This document shows, piece after piece, positions 11,701 to 22,099 of a stretch of 64,000 nt of DNA. The DNA is from Bolinopsis microptera. Lineage: Eukaryota; Ctenophora; Tentaculata; Lobata; Bolinopsidae. Position numbers and translations under genes: made by a program. The DNA lies in NCBI RefSeq assembly GCF_026151205.1, contig NC_087080.1:8335720-8399719 (forward strand), in the 5' to 3' direction. The stretch's first letter is position 1. Each line of letters begins with the position of its first letter. The notes under the pieces are model-generated. The model ran no database searches. It was not told the origin of the DNA and saw nothing but the letters and a program-made list of their open reading frames with translations.

Positions 11701-14700
11701 ACGCGACATAATTTTGTTAAATTTGGCGAGATGTTTTGGTTCCCCAAGTTAGTGTAAATTTAAGCCTTAAGGTAGCCCTGTGTAAAGCTTTTACTTTTAA
11801 CCCTTGGTGTAGGGCTCATCAAATAGATCTTGGAAAGACCTACCAGTAATTTTAAGTTAAATGTTGGAATTCAACCGTAACGGTAAAGTTTGTTTTATCG
11901 TACAAAATGTGTCAAAAATGTGTATATTTTAAAGGATGATGTCAGAGAGAATGAGATCAGGAAAGCGAAAATTACTGTTAGATAATATTGAGAAGAAGCC
12001 TTGGAGAGCATTACCATGGCTGTATATACATGGCCTGCATTTACATGCATCTAAGCCGCATAATGCAGGTTGGTTATCAACTTAGACACGAGTCGGCCCA
12101 AGTATACTGTATAGTGAAGGAGGGACTGCAATTAGTCTTCAATACATTATAAAAGACACTATACGAATAAGAAACGGAGTAAAGTTTTAAATGTAGGTTA
12201 GGTCTAGACTCCAGTAAAATTAAAAACGCATAGAAACACAACAAGGGAGCTAAAAATACAAGTTAAGTTATTAAATATGCAGTGTAGTTAGTATAGTATT
12301 AGTAGTAAGTAGTTACATGCATTAGTATAGTATTTAGTCGTAGTTACATGTTGGATGAATCAAATAGATGTATTAGTATAATACCGGTCTCGTTTACTAA
12401 AGTTAGTTCCCGGCCGTTTGGAGAGATGGGTGTTTCGAACTTTTACTTACACTGGAGATTATACGAGCGTGCAACATCACTCTACACTCGGGGTGGGCGA
12501 CAATTGACCCCCGACAATATAATTTAATACAATTAAGACCCTAACCCTGACCCTGACCCTGACCCTGACCCTGACCCTGACCCTGACCCTGACCCTGACC
12601 CTGACCCTGACCCTGACCCTGACCCTGACCCTGACCCTGACCCTGACCCTGACCCTGACCCTGACCCTGACCCTGACCCTGACCCTGACCCTGACCCTGA
12701 CCCTGACCCTGACCCTGACCCTGACCCTGACCCTGACCCTGACCCTGACCCTGACCCTGACCCTGACCCTGACCCTGACCCTGACCCTGACCCTGACCCT
12801 GACCCTGACCCTGACCCTGACCCTGACCCTGACCCTGACCCTGACCCTGACCCTGACCCTGACCCTGACCCTGACCCTGACCCTGACCCTGACCCTGACC
12901 CTGACCCTGACCCTGACCCTGACCCTGACCCTGACCCTGACCCTGACCCTGACCCTGACCCTGACCCTGACCCTGACCCTGACCCTGACCCTGACCCTGA
13001 CCCTGACCCTTTGATTGATTGATTGATTTGATTTGATTGAGGAGCACTACCCGAAGGCATTACTCGGCACTAACGCCTTAAAATCTTTAATTACAATCAA
13101 ATATAAATATATGCACACAATGTATAAAGTATTAATAATGTATAAAATATGATTATGCTATTAGCAAATTTAAATAGTACTATTAAGAATTTTAAATAAC
13201 TCTTATCTCTTGACATAAATTTAAAACAGCGACACAGGGTCTGAAGAATGCGCGGTGATATTTTTATCTTTTAAAAGTTGTAAATGACAGTGAAATTGCG
13301 CGGTGTCGATAGCATTGTAAAAAATGCTCGAAGATAGTCATATTTTGTTATGAGGTTAAAGTTTTGTTGCTCGTTATTATGATCAACGTATGTTATACCA
13401 AATTATTTAAATTTCTAAAAGTACGAAATTTGAGTTGTCCCAGTCCTTGTCATCCGGTTTATGTGCTTGTGCAGTAAGCACATGCTTGTTGACTGTAGAC
13501 TTGAATGAATTTAGGAATTTGTCTTGTAGGCAGGTGGTGACATATTTTATGTCCTTGTTAATAATGTTGACTGTTTGGTTATATAACTTAGGCCCAATGT
13601 AAGAAATGCTCTTGTCTGAATTACATAAACGGTTAAATGGTACTGCAAAGAACTCAGGTTCTCTTCTAGGTGCGTTTAAGTTTGAAACAGTGAACATTCT
13701 TATAATATTTGGTGGTGCAGTGTTAGAATAAACTTTGTGCATTAAGCATAATATACATTTAGCTATCACGTTCGGTAAAGCTAATACTTCTAGTTTATTG
13801 AAAATTTCCTTTGTGTGTGAAGGTGTGCTATTCAGATCTTTGTCATAAAAATAGCGGTGGTATTGGTTATCTGCAGCGCGAATGCCCTTTTTCTGGGCCG
13901 AGAAGACTCTTTTAACGGAGTTTAGCGATCTTGTTCCCCAAACTGTGCAGCAGTAGTACAAGTGAGACTGAACAAAGCTGTTGTATATCAACTTGAGTGC
14001 TTTGTTAGGTACTGAGCCTTTGAGTTTGTAGAGAATACCCGCATTTCTAGATACTTTAGTGGCTAAATGTCTAATGTGGTGGGCCCAATTTAGCTTAGTA
14101 TCAATGATCACGCCAAGAAACTTTTCGTGATAACTTTGCTTTAGTCGCTCACCTCCCATGTAGATTTCTATATCCTTAGTTTTTTTATTTGTAAAGATCA
14201 TGTATTTAGTTTTGCTAGCATTTAATTTAAGCCCGTTATTAGTAGCCCAATCAATTATCAAAGTCAGAATCTCATTCACCAATGCATTAAGTTGTTCAAA
14301 TGTATCTGTACTTATTATTAGGTTTGCGTCGTCAGCGAAATAAATATGTTTAGCTAAATTACTAATCTGAGGAAGGTCGTTGATGTAGATTATGAACAGA
14401 ATTGGTCCGAGAACGGAGCCCTGTGGTACTCCGTAGTTAAGTTTGAGGTGAGAGGACTTGCAGTTGTTGACGCTCACGTATTGCTCTCTATCGGTTAGAT
14501 ATGAGTGAAACCAAGATAAAGCCAACCCCCGAACTCCATAGTGCTCAAGTTTTCTCAGAAGAATACTGCTGTCAACCATGTCAAAGGCCTTGCTGCATAG
14601 ATGATACGTACGAACTCTACGAACTCCTCAGTGACAACGAACTCTACGAACTCATCAACCCAAAATTACGAACTCTTGAGGAGTTCGTTTTGTACAACTT

Positions 14701-17700
14701 ACGTAAAATGAAATTAAACAGAAATTGTATTTACAATTCAGCCAATTCAACACATAACATACGATTGTAAAACAACTAAATATATTGGTACTCGAAACTT
14801 CTACCACGCGTCGCGTGTACACTGTACATTTCACAGTACAAGGACTGGTCGATCGACTGGAACATTCTGGCGCCAATAGTTTGCGCGCGCACGTTCCCTG
14901 GACACGTTGCAGAAAACTTCAACTTGTACTTCTGGCGTTGCGTTTCGTTTTCTTCTGCTGTAAACAGCTGTGATCACACCGAATGTACATTGTACATTCA
15001 GTGTTCATGTATGATGTATATATTTTATTTTGCCATGTACAGCAGACTGAACTATTTGAAATTGAAGTGCACTGTGTATAGACTTATAGGTATAGTTGAT
15101 GATTCAAATGTCATTGTAGGTACAACTTTCAGCAGTAAAGTAGACAGTGTACAGTACTACAGTAAAGTTGATATAATAATGTACAGTTTATAGTTATCTG
15201 TATGCATAGTTTGGTACGTGATAACGCCTGCCAAGATCGTACAGTTAAATATCTGAGATCATGCGAGAAATCCTGAGCTGATTACTTTTTTTAAAAAACA
15301 TTTTCCATGTTTTTTTTTGAAAAATTTTGAAAAATTGACTAACGAACTCCAACGAACTCTAACGAACTCCAAATTTTGAACGAACTCCACGAACTCTACG
15401 CCAAAAATCAACGAACTCCGCATCTATGCCTTGCTGTAGTCCAATAGAAGCAGTGCTGTGACCTGCTTTTTTCTAGTGCCCTGTGAATATGGTTTTGGGC
15501 TTCTAGTAAAGCATGTTCGCAGCTGTGCCCAGCCCGAAATCCGTATTGAGAGTCAAATAGGATTTTCTCTGTCTTTAAGTGATCTAATAGTCGCGCTTGC
15601 ATAATTTTTTCAAAGATTTTTGAGAAACATGAGAGTAGTGAGATAGGTCGATAGTTTGAAACTTCAGCACGTGACCCACCTTTGTGAAGTGGAACTACTT
15701 TCGCGATTTTCAATTTATGCGGAAACTTCCCCTGATGTAGAGACGCAGAGACTAGGCAGCTAAGCACTGGTGCAAGTATATTGCTCACTTTTTTCAGGGG
15801 AAGTATACTCATATCAGAAGTCGACTTAATCTTCAAACCCTTAACTATTTCAATTATTTCTGATGCGGACGAATCTTCTAGATTCATGCTCCGCTGGCAT
15901 TTGCTATCTTGAGTTTCTGTTACGATAGTCCTGCCCTCAGAGCATACGAGACCATTTTCTCTCTTAAGAGTCTCAGCTATATTGCAGAAATAGTCATTGA
16001 AGCTATTCGCAATTTGCTGAGAATCTGTTATCTCGCTCCCATTATAGTTAATTTTGTTTATCTTAATTTTGCCTTTTTTCTTTCTGTTTAACAAGTTATT
16101 AACCATTTGCCATTGTTTTCTGCTGTCGCTAGAATATTTTGTAAAGTACGCGTTGTAATATTTGTTTTTGGCCTTATCCACGTGTTTATTCACAAATTTC
16201 TTCATTTTCTTGTACCTAATATCATTTTCAGTGGTCGGGTTTGTGACAAAATCTTCATAAAATTTATTTTTGCGATCATATGCGCACCGTAACCATTCTT
16301 GGATCCACGGCTTTGTGTTTTTACGGCGGCCTGGTTTACTCTTTTTTGCCTTAATTGGAAATTTCGGTCGTATAGTTCACTATATTTTTTATCGAAAGCC
16401 TCAAATTTTTCATCTACAGAATCATAGTTATTAACCAAGTTCCAGTCTACCGCAGAAATGTCGTTCTCGAACTTTTGGATACTGTCATCGTTTATTACTC
16501 GAGAAGACATCTCTGTTGTATCTTCTTGAAGTTTACAACTGAGCCTATTCTGATCAACCATGATTGTGACAAAAGTTGCCAAGTGGTCAGAGATTGACTC
16601 AGAAATTACTCCCGATTTTGTAACAGCGTGGCAATTATTGACGAAAATATGGTCAATGATTGTCGCACTGTGATCTGTGACTCTAGTTGGTCTAGATATC
16701 ACAGGAGCGAACCCATGCTCTGCTAGAGTGTCCACATACTTAGTGACAGAGTCTATTCTCCCGTAATCTAGTAGGTCTATGTTAGTATCACCGGCCAGTA
16801 TGATATTTTTGTTTCGATGTCTTGCTAAGTTACGGAGGAAAATTTTTAATTGTTCAAGGAAACCATTCAAATCCCCACTTGGAGAGCGATATATATTACA
16901 GATTAACGCGTTTTTGTGCCCTTTCAAGGTAAGTTCTGCAACCAAGAATTCTCCTATCTTAGGATTATCGTGGCAACATAGAGCGCTCTTAACGTTTATG
17001 TCAGATAATTCACATAGTTTTTTGTTAACATATATAACTAATCCTCCACCACGATTTGACGCTCTGGCGGGAGTCTGAACATACGGTGGATAGAAACCGT
17101 CTAGTTCGAGCTCCTCTCCCTGAAAAGGCAAACATTCCGTGTTACAATTTGTTTCATTGAAGCAGAGAACGTCGTATTTTGTGTATTGATCTATATTCTC
17201 CCGAAATTCTTCAATGTTCCCATTAAGTGACCTAACGTTTAGCGAGAAAAGTTTTAATTCATACTCCTTCGTATTTTTTATTGCTTTCGCGGTATAGTAT
17301 TTGCAGTTATTTAGAAGACTAGACGTTGTTTCCCATGGATTCAAATCAGCATCAGTATCATCACGATCACCTATTTGATTTGATAGGTGGTCGCGATTAA
17401 AGGGGTTAAACCTAATAGTGTTACTGAGATTTATCATGTGAAGCTGTCTAATGGAGACATCATATGCTGGGAAAATTTTTCTCAAGCATTCTTTGCAGCC
17501 TGTTGAGCCAGCAGAACATCTTGTGTGGGATAGGTTGTCACAGTAGCAACATTTGGTCATTTGTCTTACATTCCCAATTTTTGTGCAAGTGTGACATTTT
17601 TCTCGTTTATTGGAGACTGGGATTTGTATAGGCCGTGATGGTAATAGAGGCATGACGGCGCCCACTGGAAGAATTTCTGAAATGCAGCTGTAGCAAGACC

Positions 17701-20700
17701 ATTCTCCAGTAAGTTCAGTTATGTCGCTAGGTGTTAGGTGAGCACATTTTGGGTGATATGTCATATAACAGATACTACAAGTGATGCTTATCTTGTGTGA
17801 GACTAGGCGCTTTGTACAGGCCTTACAGCTATTTTTACTACTTCGGATAACTACCATTTTTTGGCTGTAAATGATACTCTTGTTTAAATGTAGATATAGG
17901 TTTGCTACTGTATATTAATATATAATAAAGTACACGGAAAAACAGTTACTGAAAGTATCTACTCCAGATGAGTGAGCCAAGAAAATGGGGCCAGGGAAGA
18001 GTGAGAAAACGTGCGAGGTTTTGTGAACACTCTGTCCGGGTCCCTAACTTCAGCTCCTAACTAGAGAAATCAATTCAGTTAAGTGTTATTCTGTGGGAAT
18101 AAGTTTAAAAAGTTAATTGAAGTATGTGAAATGTGAATGTGACTTGTATTCTGTATTTGTAACTTGTAAGTGTATGTACTTAGTGGTCTGATTACGTGAT
18201 TCAAATTAGTAAAGATAAGATTTCGATTAGCCGTAAGCTGGTGCAGATAAGACATGGTTCGTATACTGTACGATTCTTAGTAGATTAATAATTATGTCCA
18301 AATTTTCGATGTAGTATGTTTGTATATTGTATTGCTGTTCTAAGGTCTGCCCAATGAAGAAACATACTCCCGTCTTAGCGGCCAGTGTTTTCGAATTAAG
18401 TAGCTGCGCCCCATAAATTCTTTGACACAGGTAGCAAGAGAGCGAGCTATCTCTCTCTTGGACAGTACTGTTAGGTGGATTCCGTTTCCATCAGGATCTA
18501 CAATGACCTCTCTTCTCTGGTATAAAACAGTACAAATATGGTGCGAGTCAAAGAACCATAGCTTGGACACTCTATTGCTTAGTTCAAAAATAAAACTGTT
18601 AAAAAGCTTAACCTCCTCATTAAGCCACGAGAAACGTGTGAGAACTAAAGAATTAAATATAAAAGTCGTGTTAGGATATTTCTCAATTAGATAATCAATA
18701 TTTCTTTTAAAATCACATGAAAGGGAGTGGTGGTGGTGGTCATAGCGAGATAAATCGTTTATACCAGAAGAAATTATGACAATTTTAGAGCCAGAAATAT
18801 ACTGTTCGTGATCTAAAATTTTGGATAACTGGTACATTTCGCGTTTGATGCAGTGTACGTTAGGAAGGTCGAAAGGAACATCTCTGAGAAGCGAGTCCGT
18901 CAAGAATAATAGACGCTCCTTAGGTTGAGACTGCTCAGTAACTGTAGGCTTATGAATCGGTTCGTGGATCCTCGGGATTTTTTTGCGAGGGGGGTATTCT
19001 GAGAGAGGCGTCTGAACGTAAGCGATATTCTGCAGTCCTGAGTTTCTGGTTGTGGCAATATACCATGCTCCCAGAAATTCTGTGATTCACGTGTCATCAC
19101 ATACACACATCCATGATCAAGTTTGTGGATCTGTTGTTTGACCGGACCGACTTTGCTACGAAATACCAGGTCTCTAGAAGCCCCAAGACTGAGTGTAATG
19201 ATGTCACCAGTGACCTCATTTTCATCATCACTGTGGAAGGGTATATGGCACTTGCCGTTTTCATATTTGGTGATTAGACAAGTTACCTGCTCCTTATTAA
19301 ACGTAGGGTCATCTAATGCATTCGAAATGTTTGTAAAAATGTGGTCAATAACGGAGTTCTGAGGATAGTTTCTGGCATGATGCACGGTTGACCCATAGCG
19401 GTAATCTGTTGCTCCGAAGTACTGTACGGATCGGGATGCGATTCTGCGGAAGTTCATGCCCTTGCAGATGTCCATCCAATTAATGTCATTAAAGTTCACA
19501 CTTAGATTACATACCGGAGTAGGTAGAGCTGCGGAGGGTGAGCTGATCACTAACTGTGGTGGGGCTGGAGCAGAAGGGAGTGCGCTGTTTCCGACGCAGT
19601 CTGCGGTTGTTCTCCGAACTTCTGTCTTGTAGTCCTCTAGTGTTGTTTCTGCCTTCTCCAGCAAACCGGAAAAATGGTTCATTAACGAATCTATTTTAGC
19701 GACATCTACCGTAAACGAATTGATAAAGTTAGCATTTTTACAATCGTTCTCCAGTTTTTGTTTCAATAGAACTTTACGTTTTGAAGTCTTAGTGTTGGAT
19801 TTAATCCCTAAATCAATTCCCAGTGAATTGTTGTACGAGATTTCGTGCGCCATGTGCTCGTCCTTAACGTGCTCGAACAGATCGAGACATAGTTTAGGTG
19901 ACAGGGTAGGAAGCCACTGTCCAAAAGTTATGTCTGTTTGAGTACTAACGCACATACCGTGTGTGGTAGGGGTTGCCAGGCAGTGTTCTGTAGAGGTAGT
20001 GGTATGGGCACCACTACCTGGCAGCCCGGAGTCCGAAGAGATGATGTCCATATTAGGAGTTGGTTGGATGTACATTTGTTGTAAATTTGAGTGTAAGGCA
20101 GTCTTATCAGCACCAGCTTACAATCTATCGGCGGCTTATCAAACTATACTAGCGATTTAAAAGCATGCGTAATACATAAAACTATTTGATAATGACCCTG
20201 ACCCTGACCCTGACCCTGACTCGATGTATTTTCGTATGCTGATTCCGAATCACCACCTCATGCACCCATGACATAGGGTTTAAATGCTCCCCTGGCGAGA
20301 TATTGGCGAAAAACTGTCCTGATCACGTGATATGACCGTATAAGGAAGTTGGTCTAATTTCTCGTTTGGGTTACGGTTTCAGCATACAGCATATGCTTTT
20401 TGTTAGGGATTGGGTTAGACTGATGGTTACTGTTAAGCCCTTAAGGTTGGTATCAGATTAGAGGGTTCCGGTTAGGGTTTCGAATCGTCGTTCAGGGCCA
20501 GCTAGACAACGGGTTGAAAAAGTCACGCGACAGTCGAGTGTAAAGCGATTAATCATCATCACAAGAATATACAGCGTGATATACAAATTACAAATTAAGA
20601 TTAATGGTATGATTGAGTTTAAATCAACAAATGGGTCTAAATGGGTGATGAATATCTTAGAAAACCTTGACAATGTAAAATCAAATCTGACAAACTTGTT

Positions 20701-20800
20701 GAGGTGGGTACCCTTGTTGAGGTGGGTGCTGTTGTTGTTGAGGGGGATCTGCTCCCTGTGCATTATGAGATGGTGGCTGATCTTTACTGTAGTCTGCCAT
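8706..20800 (-). CDS. CD225/dispanin membrane protein, copy B (4 exons)
   Basis: Exons on the minus strand, all phase 0, are: exon 1 20696-20800 (MADYSKDQPP..., 35 codons, Gln/Pro-rich, donor CAA|GTTTGT); exon 2 9428-9475 (16 codons, Pro/Gln-rich); exon 3 9010-9171 (54 codons: TM1 with CFFWPIGLVAVLKA and the loop GRGDFEGGRRSGE); exon 4 8706-8843 (45 codons plus TAA: AAKKWAIAAIV... TM2). The product is about 150 residues. Intron 1 is 11,220 bp and contains a hexamer array and a complete LINE in the same orientation. The assignment of exon 1 rests on near identity with exon 1 of copy D and on the shared upstream E-box module near 22072-22099. A transcript is needed to prove that the distant exon is used. 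The family role, membrane-fusion restriction or trafficking, is known for vertebrate IFITMs only. Confidence 0.8.
9476..12540 (-). other. Intron 1 of gene B, proximal part
   Basis: Apart from the MITE at 10512-10675 there is little I can name. Segment 10221-10300 is the reverse complement of 63065-63145 (core CGCGCGCCGAGTTGGACTCG), a dispersed repeat. The open frame at 9500-9883 (minus) is low-information and has no family resemblance. Confidence 0.45.
10512..10675. mobile_element. Short MITE, ATA target duplication
   Basis: The left end is GGGGTCGTTCACATATT and the right end is its inverted copy. ATA flanks both sides (10509-10511 and 10676-10678). The 164-bp interior is C-rich on one arm. 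Partial relatives occur at 4870 and 8276. The 3-bp duplication suggests a Harbinger-type mover but is not decisive. Confidence 0.75.
12541..13010. repeat. (CCCTGA)n / (TCAGGG)n array, about 78 copies
   Basis: This is a nearly perfect hexamer array, one base away from the metazoan telomere unit. The first unit is the canonical CCCTAA. It stops exactly where the LINE 3' tail begins, and four more units occur at the LINE 5' end (20195-20220). Frames coding Ser-Gly and Gln-Gly repeats through it are artefacts. Confidence 0.95.
13407..14587 (-). pseudogene. LINE ORF2, C-terminal RT part
   Basis: This frame holds the palm and thumb of the reverse transcriptase. Visible motifs are GVPQGSVLGPILFIIYINDL, the catalytic box FADD (HIYFADDANLI) and KYMIFTNKK, followed by about 200 residues of thumb and C-terminal region with a Cys-rich stretch. 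It is separated from the N-terminal RT part by the hAT-like element at 14596-15428. Without that insertion the frame would continue into 15437. The stop at 13407 looks like the natural end, 0.4 kb before the 3' tail. Confidence 0.88.
14596..15428. mobile_element. hAT-like non-autonomous element, 8-bp target duplication
   Basis: Its termini are CATAGATG and the inverted match CATCTATG, flanked by CCTTGCTG at 14588-14595 and 15429-15436. The host is LINE RT coding sequence, so both boundaries are unambiguous. An 8-bp duplication with CA...TG ends fits hAT. The word ACGAACTC is repeated many times within about 100 bp of both ends (for example 14609-14690 and 15343-15415), as expected for subterminal transposase binding sites. 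There is no transposase; short frames in it are not genes. Confidence 0.85.
15437..16362 (-). pseudogene. LINE ORF2, N-terminal RT part
   Basis: It encodes the linker and fingers of the RT with KVVPLHKGGS, YRPISLLSCFSKIFEKIM and SQYGFRAGHSCEHALLE, up to the start of the palm. The palm block LLLLDYSKA is encoded in the next frame, because an A run at 15467-15472 (T on the plus strand) seems to lack one base. The piece then ends at the hAT target site. Upstream it joins the endonuclease frame through another single-base shift near 16358-16364. Confidence 0.82.
16360..17857 (-). CDS. LINE ORF2, PHD finger and APE-type endonuclease
   Basis: It starts at ATG 17857. Residues about 10-60 carry a PHD-type zinc pattern (CKAC, CSIC, HPKC, CYSC). 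A second Cys/His cluster follows at about 87-122 (CHTC, CCYC, HTRC, CKEC). The endonuclease begins near residue 200 with FSLNVRSLN and continues through FNETNC, RGGGLVIYV, ICNIYRSPSGD, AGDTNID and SDHLATF, which are the usual metal and catalytic blocks. It nicks target DNA to prime reverse transcription. The frame shifts by one base near 16360; the tail reading to 16202 is out of frame. PHD-like fingers are known in CR1-group LINEs. Confidence 0.87.
18340..18977 (-). CDS. LINE ORF1, SGNH/GDSL-type hydrolase part
   Basis: Blocks of an SGNH esterase are visible: LFLTDSLLRDV (block I, nucleophile Ser), SSGINDLSR (block III with the G.ND signature) and DGNGIHLT (block V, catalytic His). Esterase domains of this type are known in ORF1 proteins of CR1-group LINEs, where they are thought to aid lipid or membrane association of the RNP. 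There is no suitable ATG. The frame is open upstream to the A7 run at 18978-18984, where it would join the AlkB frame after a -1 shift. It is therefore the C-terminal half of one ORF1 protein, not a separate gene. Confidence 0.82.
18900..20075 (-). CDS. LINE ORF1, AlkB-like 2OG-Fe(II) dioxygenase part
   Basis: The frame codes 391 residues from ATG 20075 (a second ATG, codon 9, is at 20051). Residues 1-100 are low-complexity; about 100-156 looks coiled-coil. Residues about 205-358 carry the AlkB signature: KYENGKCHIPFHSDDE with iron ligands H281 and D283, distal ligand H337 in NFWEHGI, and RISLTFR with R349 and R355 in the 2OG-binding position. All catalytic positions are intact. AlkB enzymes oxidatively remove alkyl groups such as m1A and m3C from nucleic acid; some plant RNA viruses carry one. 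A role here in cleaning LINE RNA or cDNA is inference. The last 26 codons after the A7 run look out of frame; the true protein probably continues into the SGNH frame. Confidence 0.85.
   Translation of the reverse strand: MYIQPTPNMDIISSDSGLPGSGAHTTTSTEHCLATPTTHGMCVSTQTDITFGQWLPTLSPKLCLDLFEHVKDEHMAHEISYNNSLGIDLGIKSNTKTSKRKVLLKQKLENDCKNANFINSFTVDVAKIDSLMNHFSGLLEKAETTLEDYKTEVRRTTADCVGNSALPSAPAPPQLVISSPSAALPTPVCNLSVNFNDINWMDICKGMNFRRIASRSVQYFGATDYRYGSTVHHARNYPQNSVIDHIFTNISNALDDPTFNKEQVTCLITKYENGKCHIPFHSDDENEVTGDIITLSLGASRDLVFRSKVGPVKQQIHKLDHGCVYVMTRESQNFWEHGILPQPETQDCRISLTFRRLSQNTPLAKKSRGSTNRFISLQLLSSLNLRSVYYS
20195..20220. repeat. Four hexamer units at the LINE 5' boundary
   Basis: Four units of ACCCTG directly flank the LINE 5' end. 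They match the 78-copy array at its 3' end, so the LINE sits inside an array of this hexamer. Confidence 0.9.
20221..20695 (-). other. Intron 1 of gene B, distal part
   Basis: Positions 20220-20340 (CGATGTATTTTCGTATGC onward) match 50228-50310 and 61248-61350, so this intron segment belongs to a low-copy repeat also present beside genes C and D. It contains a few scattered GGGTTAG-like words. There is no gene. Confidence 0.55.
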
Positions 20801-21322
20801 AAAAGTCGCTACTTCGATGTATTTTATGAGAATTTTATTTTATCGCAGTAAATAAATTAGTCATCATGGAATATCCCAAGAATTTCAAAAATTAAACACA
20901 GTAATAAATTTTGTAGAAAATCGTTGTAGCTATCTAATTCTATGCAGTTAAAACGAACGGTTTATTTGCTAGTGTGTAGTGCAACACATCTCAAAAAGAT
21001 AAATTATTATTTTAGATTGAAAATTTTCGCTCATTTTCGTGACCTTAAAGTAAAAACAAAAGCTCCTAATTCAAAACTCCGCTTGTCACGTGCCAGGTAT
21101 GAATCACATGGCTAGTGTAGATCAGGAGATTTGGCACTTAGGATGATTCAGTCAGGATTAAGTTATCGTTACCCAGGTTCTTAGCCTAACTTGATATTTT
21201 GATAACTGGGGTTTCTTCAGCTATTAATAATGTCACTATTTTAAATTTGATGAAATTTATTTGAATTTCCTAGTAGAGTTATTTTAATTACATACTTACA
21301 TATTATGTGGGTAAATTTCATT

Positions 21323-21405
21323 AAATTGATTGTAATTAAACATTTTATAAGGCGTTAGTGCCGAGTAGACAGTGCCTCTGGTAGTGCTCCTCAATCAATC
21401 ATGAT
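21323..21405 (+). repeat. 5'-truncated LINE 3' end
   Basis: The segment TTGATTGTAATTAAA to TAGTGCTCCTCAATCAATC matches the last 80 bp of the AlkB LINE in the opposite orientation. It is a short 5'-truncated copy of the same or a related family with the same AATC-type tail. Confidence 0.75.
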
Positions 21406-22071
21406 CACAACCCAAATCTCTTGTTTAAATATTAGCAACGGGTGAAATGTAAAAAAAGCGCCCTTGTTTCCTACAAAACTGCTTTAGCACTTTTATCTTA
21501 GTCTTACTAACATCCCTCAATCTCTTGGTCCGCAGCTAATGCATTAATAAGATAAAACATGGGTATATTGATAGTATTAGTTGCTCGGTCGTTGAAGTGG
21601 CCGGTAGGATCTACAGACTATGCCGTACTAAATTAGAAACAAATTTGCTTCATCTAAAGGTCCTTGAAATACCTAGACGGTGCATATGCAATATGATTAA
21701 CTGATCGAGCCCGGAACTGATGACATATAATGCAATTAATAAGACTCGGTACTGATGAAAGACTCGGTACTGATGAAATTACAATAAATTCATGATCTCG
21801 CACGAACACGGAACATGTGCTCAACTCAACTCATTAAATCTTTGTTTGTAAACATGGTACAGCTATAATAGCTATATGTAACTAGCGATGTAGATCGGAC
21901 CAAGGCATCAAACAGACAAAAAAACGGAGTGACAAAGAGAGTACGAAGTCACTAATATAATATAAACCGCAAGTCATGTGCATTTTATGTATGAGAATAT
22001 ATAATGCGGCACATGGGCATATATTTGTGACACGTTCTAATATGACTTGCTGTGAGCGGGACGAAATGCAG

Positions 22072-22099
22072 CACGTGGGAGTCATACCTGTGTCACGTG
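22072..22099. promoter_or_regulatory. Paired CACGTG E-boxes upstream of gene B
   Basis: Two copies of CACGTGGGAGTCAT (CACGTG at 22072-22077 and 22094-22099) lie 22 bp apart, 1.3 kb upstream of exon 1. The same pair occurs upstream of genes C and D. Conservation across the three copies suggests a shared control element, though it may only reflect recent duplication. Confidence 0.5.

Larger units (their letters stand above)
13011..20194 (-). mobile_element. LINE (CR1/L2-like, jockey superfamily) with AlkB domain in ORF1
   Basis: This is a near full-length non-LTR retrotransposon read on the minus strand. Its 5' end abuts hexamer units at 20195 and its 3' end is an AATC-type simple tail at 13011-13040, preceded by a conserved 3' segment (13041-13100). 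ORF1 (20075 to 18340) encodes AlkB-like dioxygenase plus SGNH hydrolase. ORF2 (17857 to 13407) encodes PHD finger, endonuclease and reverse transcriptase. Damage is limited: a hAT-like insertion in the RT and three single-base frame changes, two in A runs and one at a short T run. The 3' segment recurs 5'-truncated at 21323-21405 (+). The element lies in intron 1 of gene B, sense with the gene. Confidence 0.9.

Noticed and set aside
12541-13010. True chromosome end or telomere
   Set aside because: The unit is TCAGGG, not TTAGGG. The array is internal, has single-copy gene exons on both sides and is interrupted by a LINE.
12533-13060. Ser-Gly and Gln-Gly repeat proteins on the minus strand
   Set aside because: They are translations of the hexamer array into two frames. 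No start context or non-repeat domain supports a gene.
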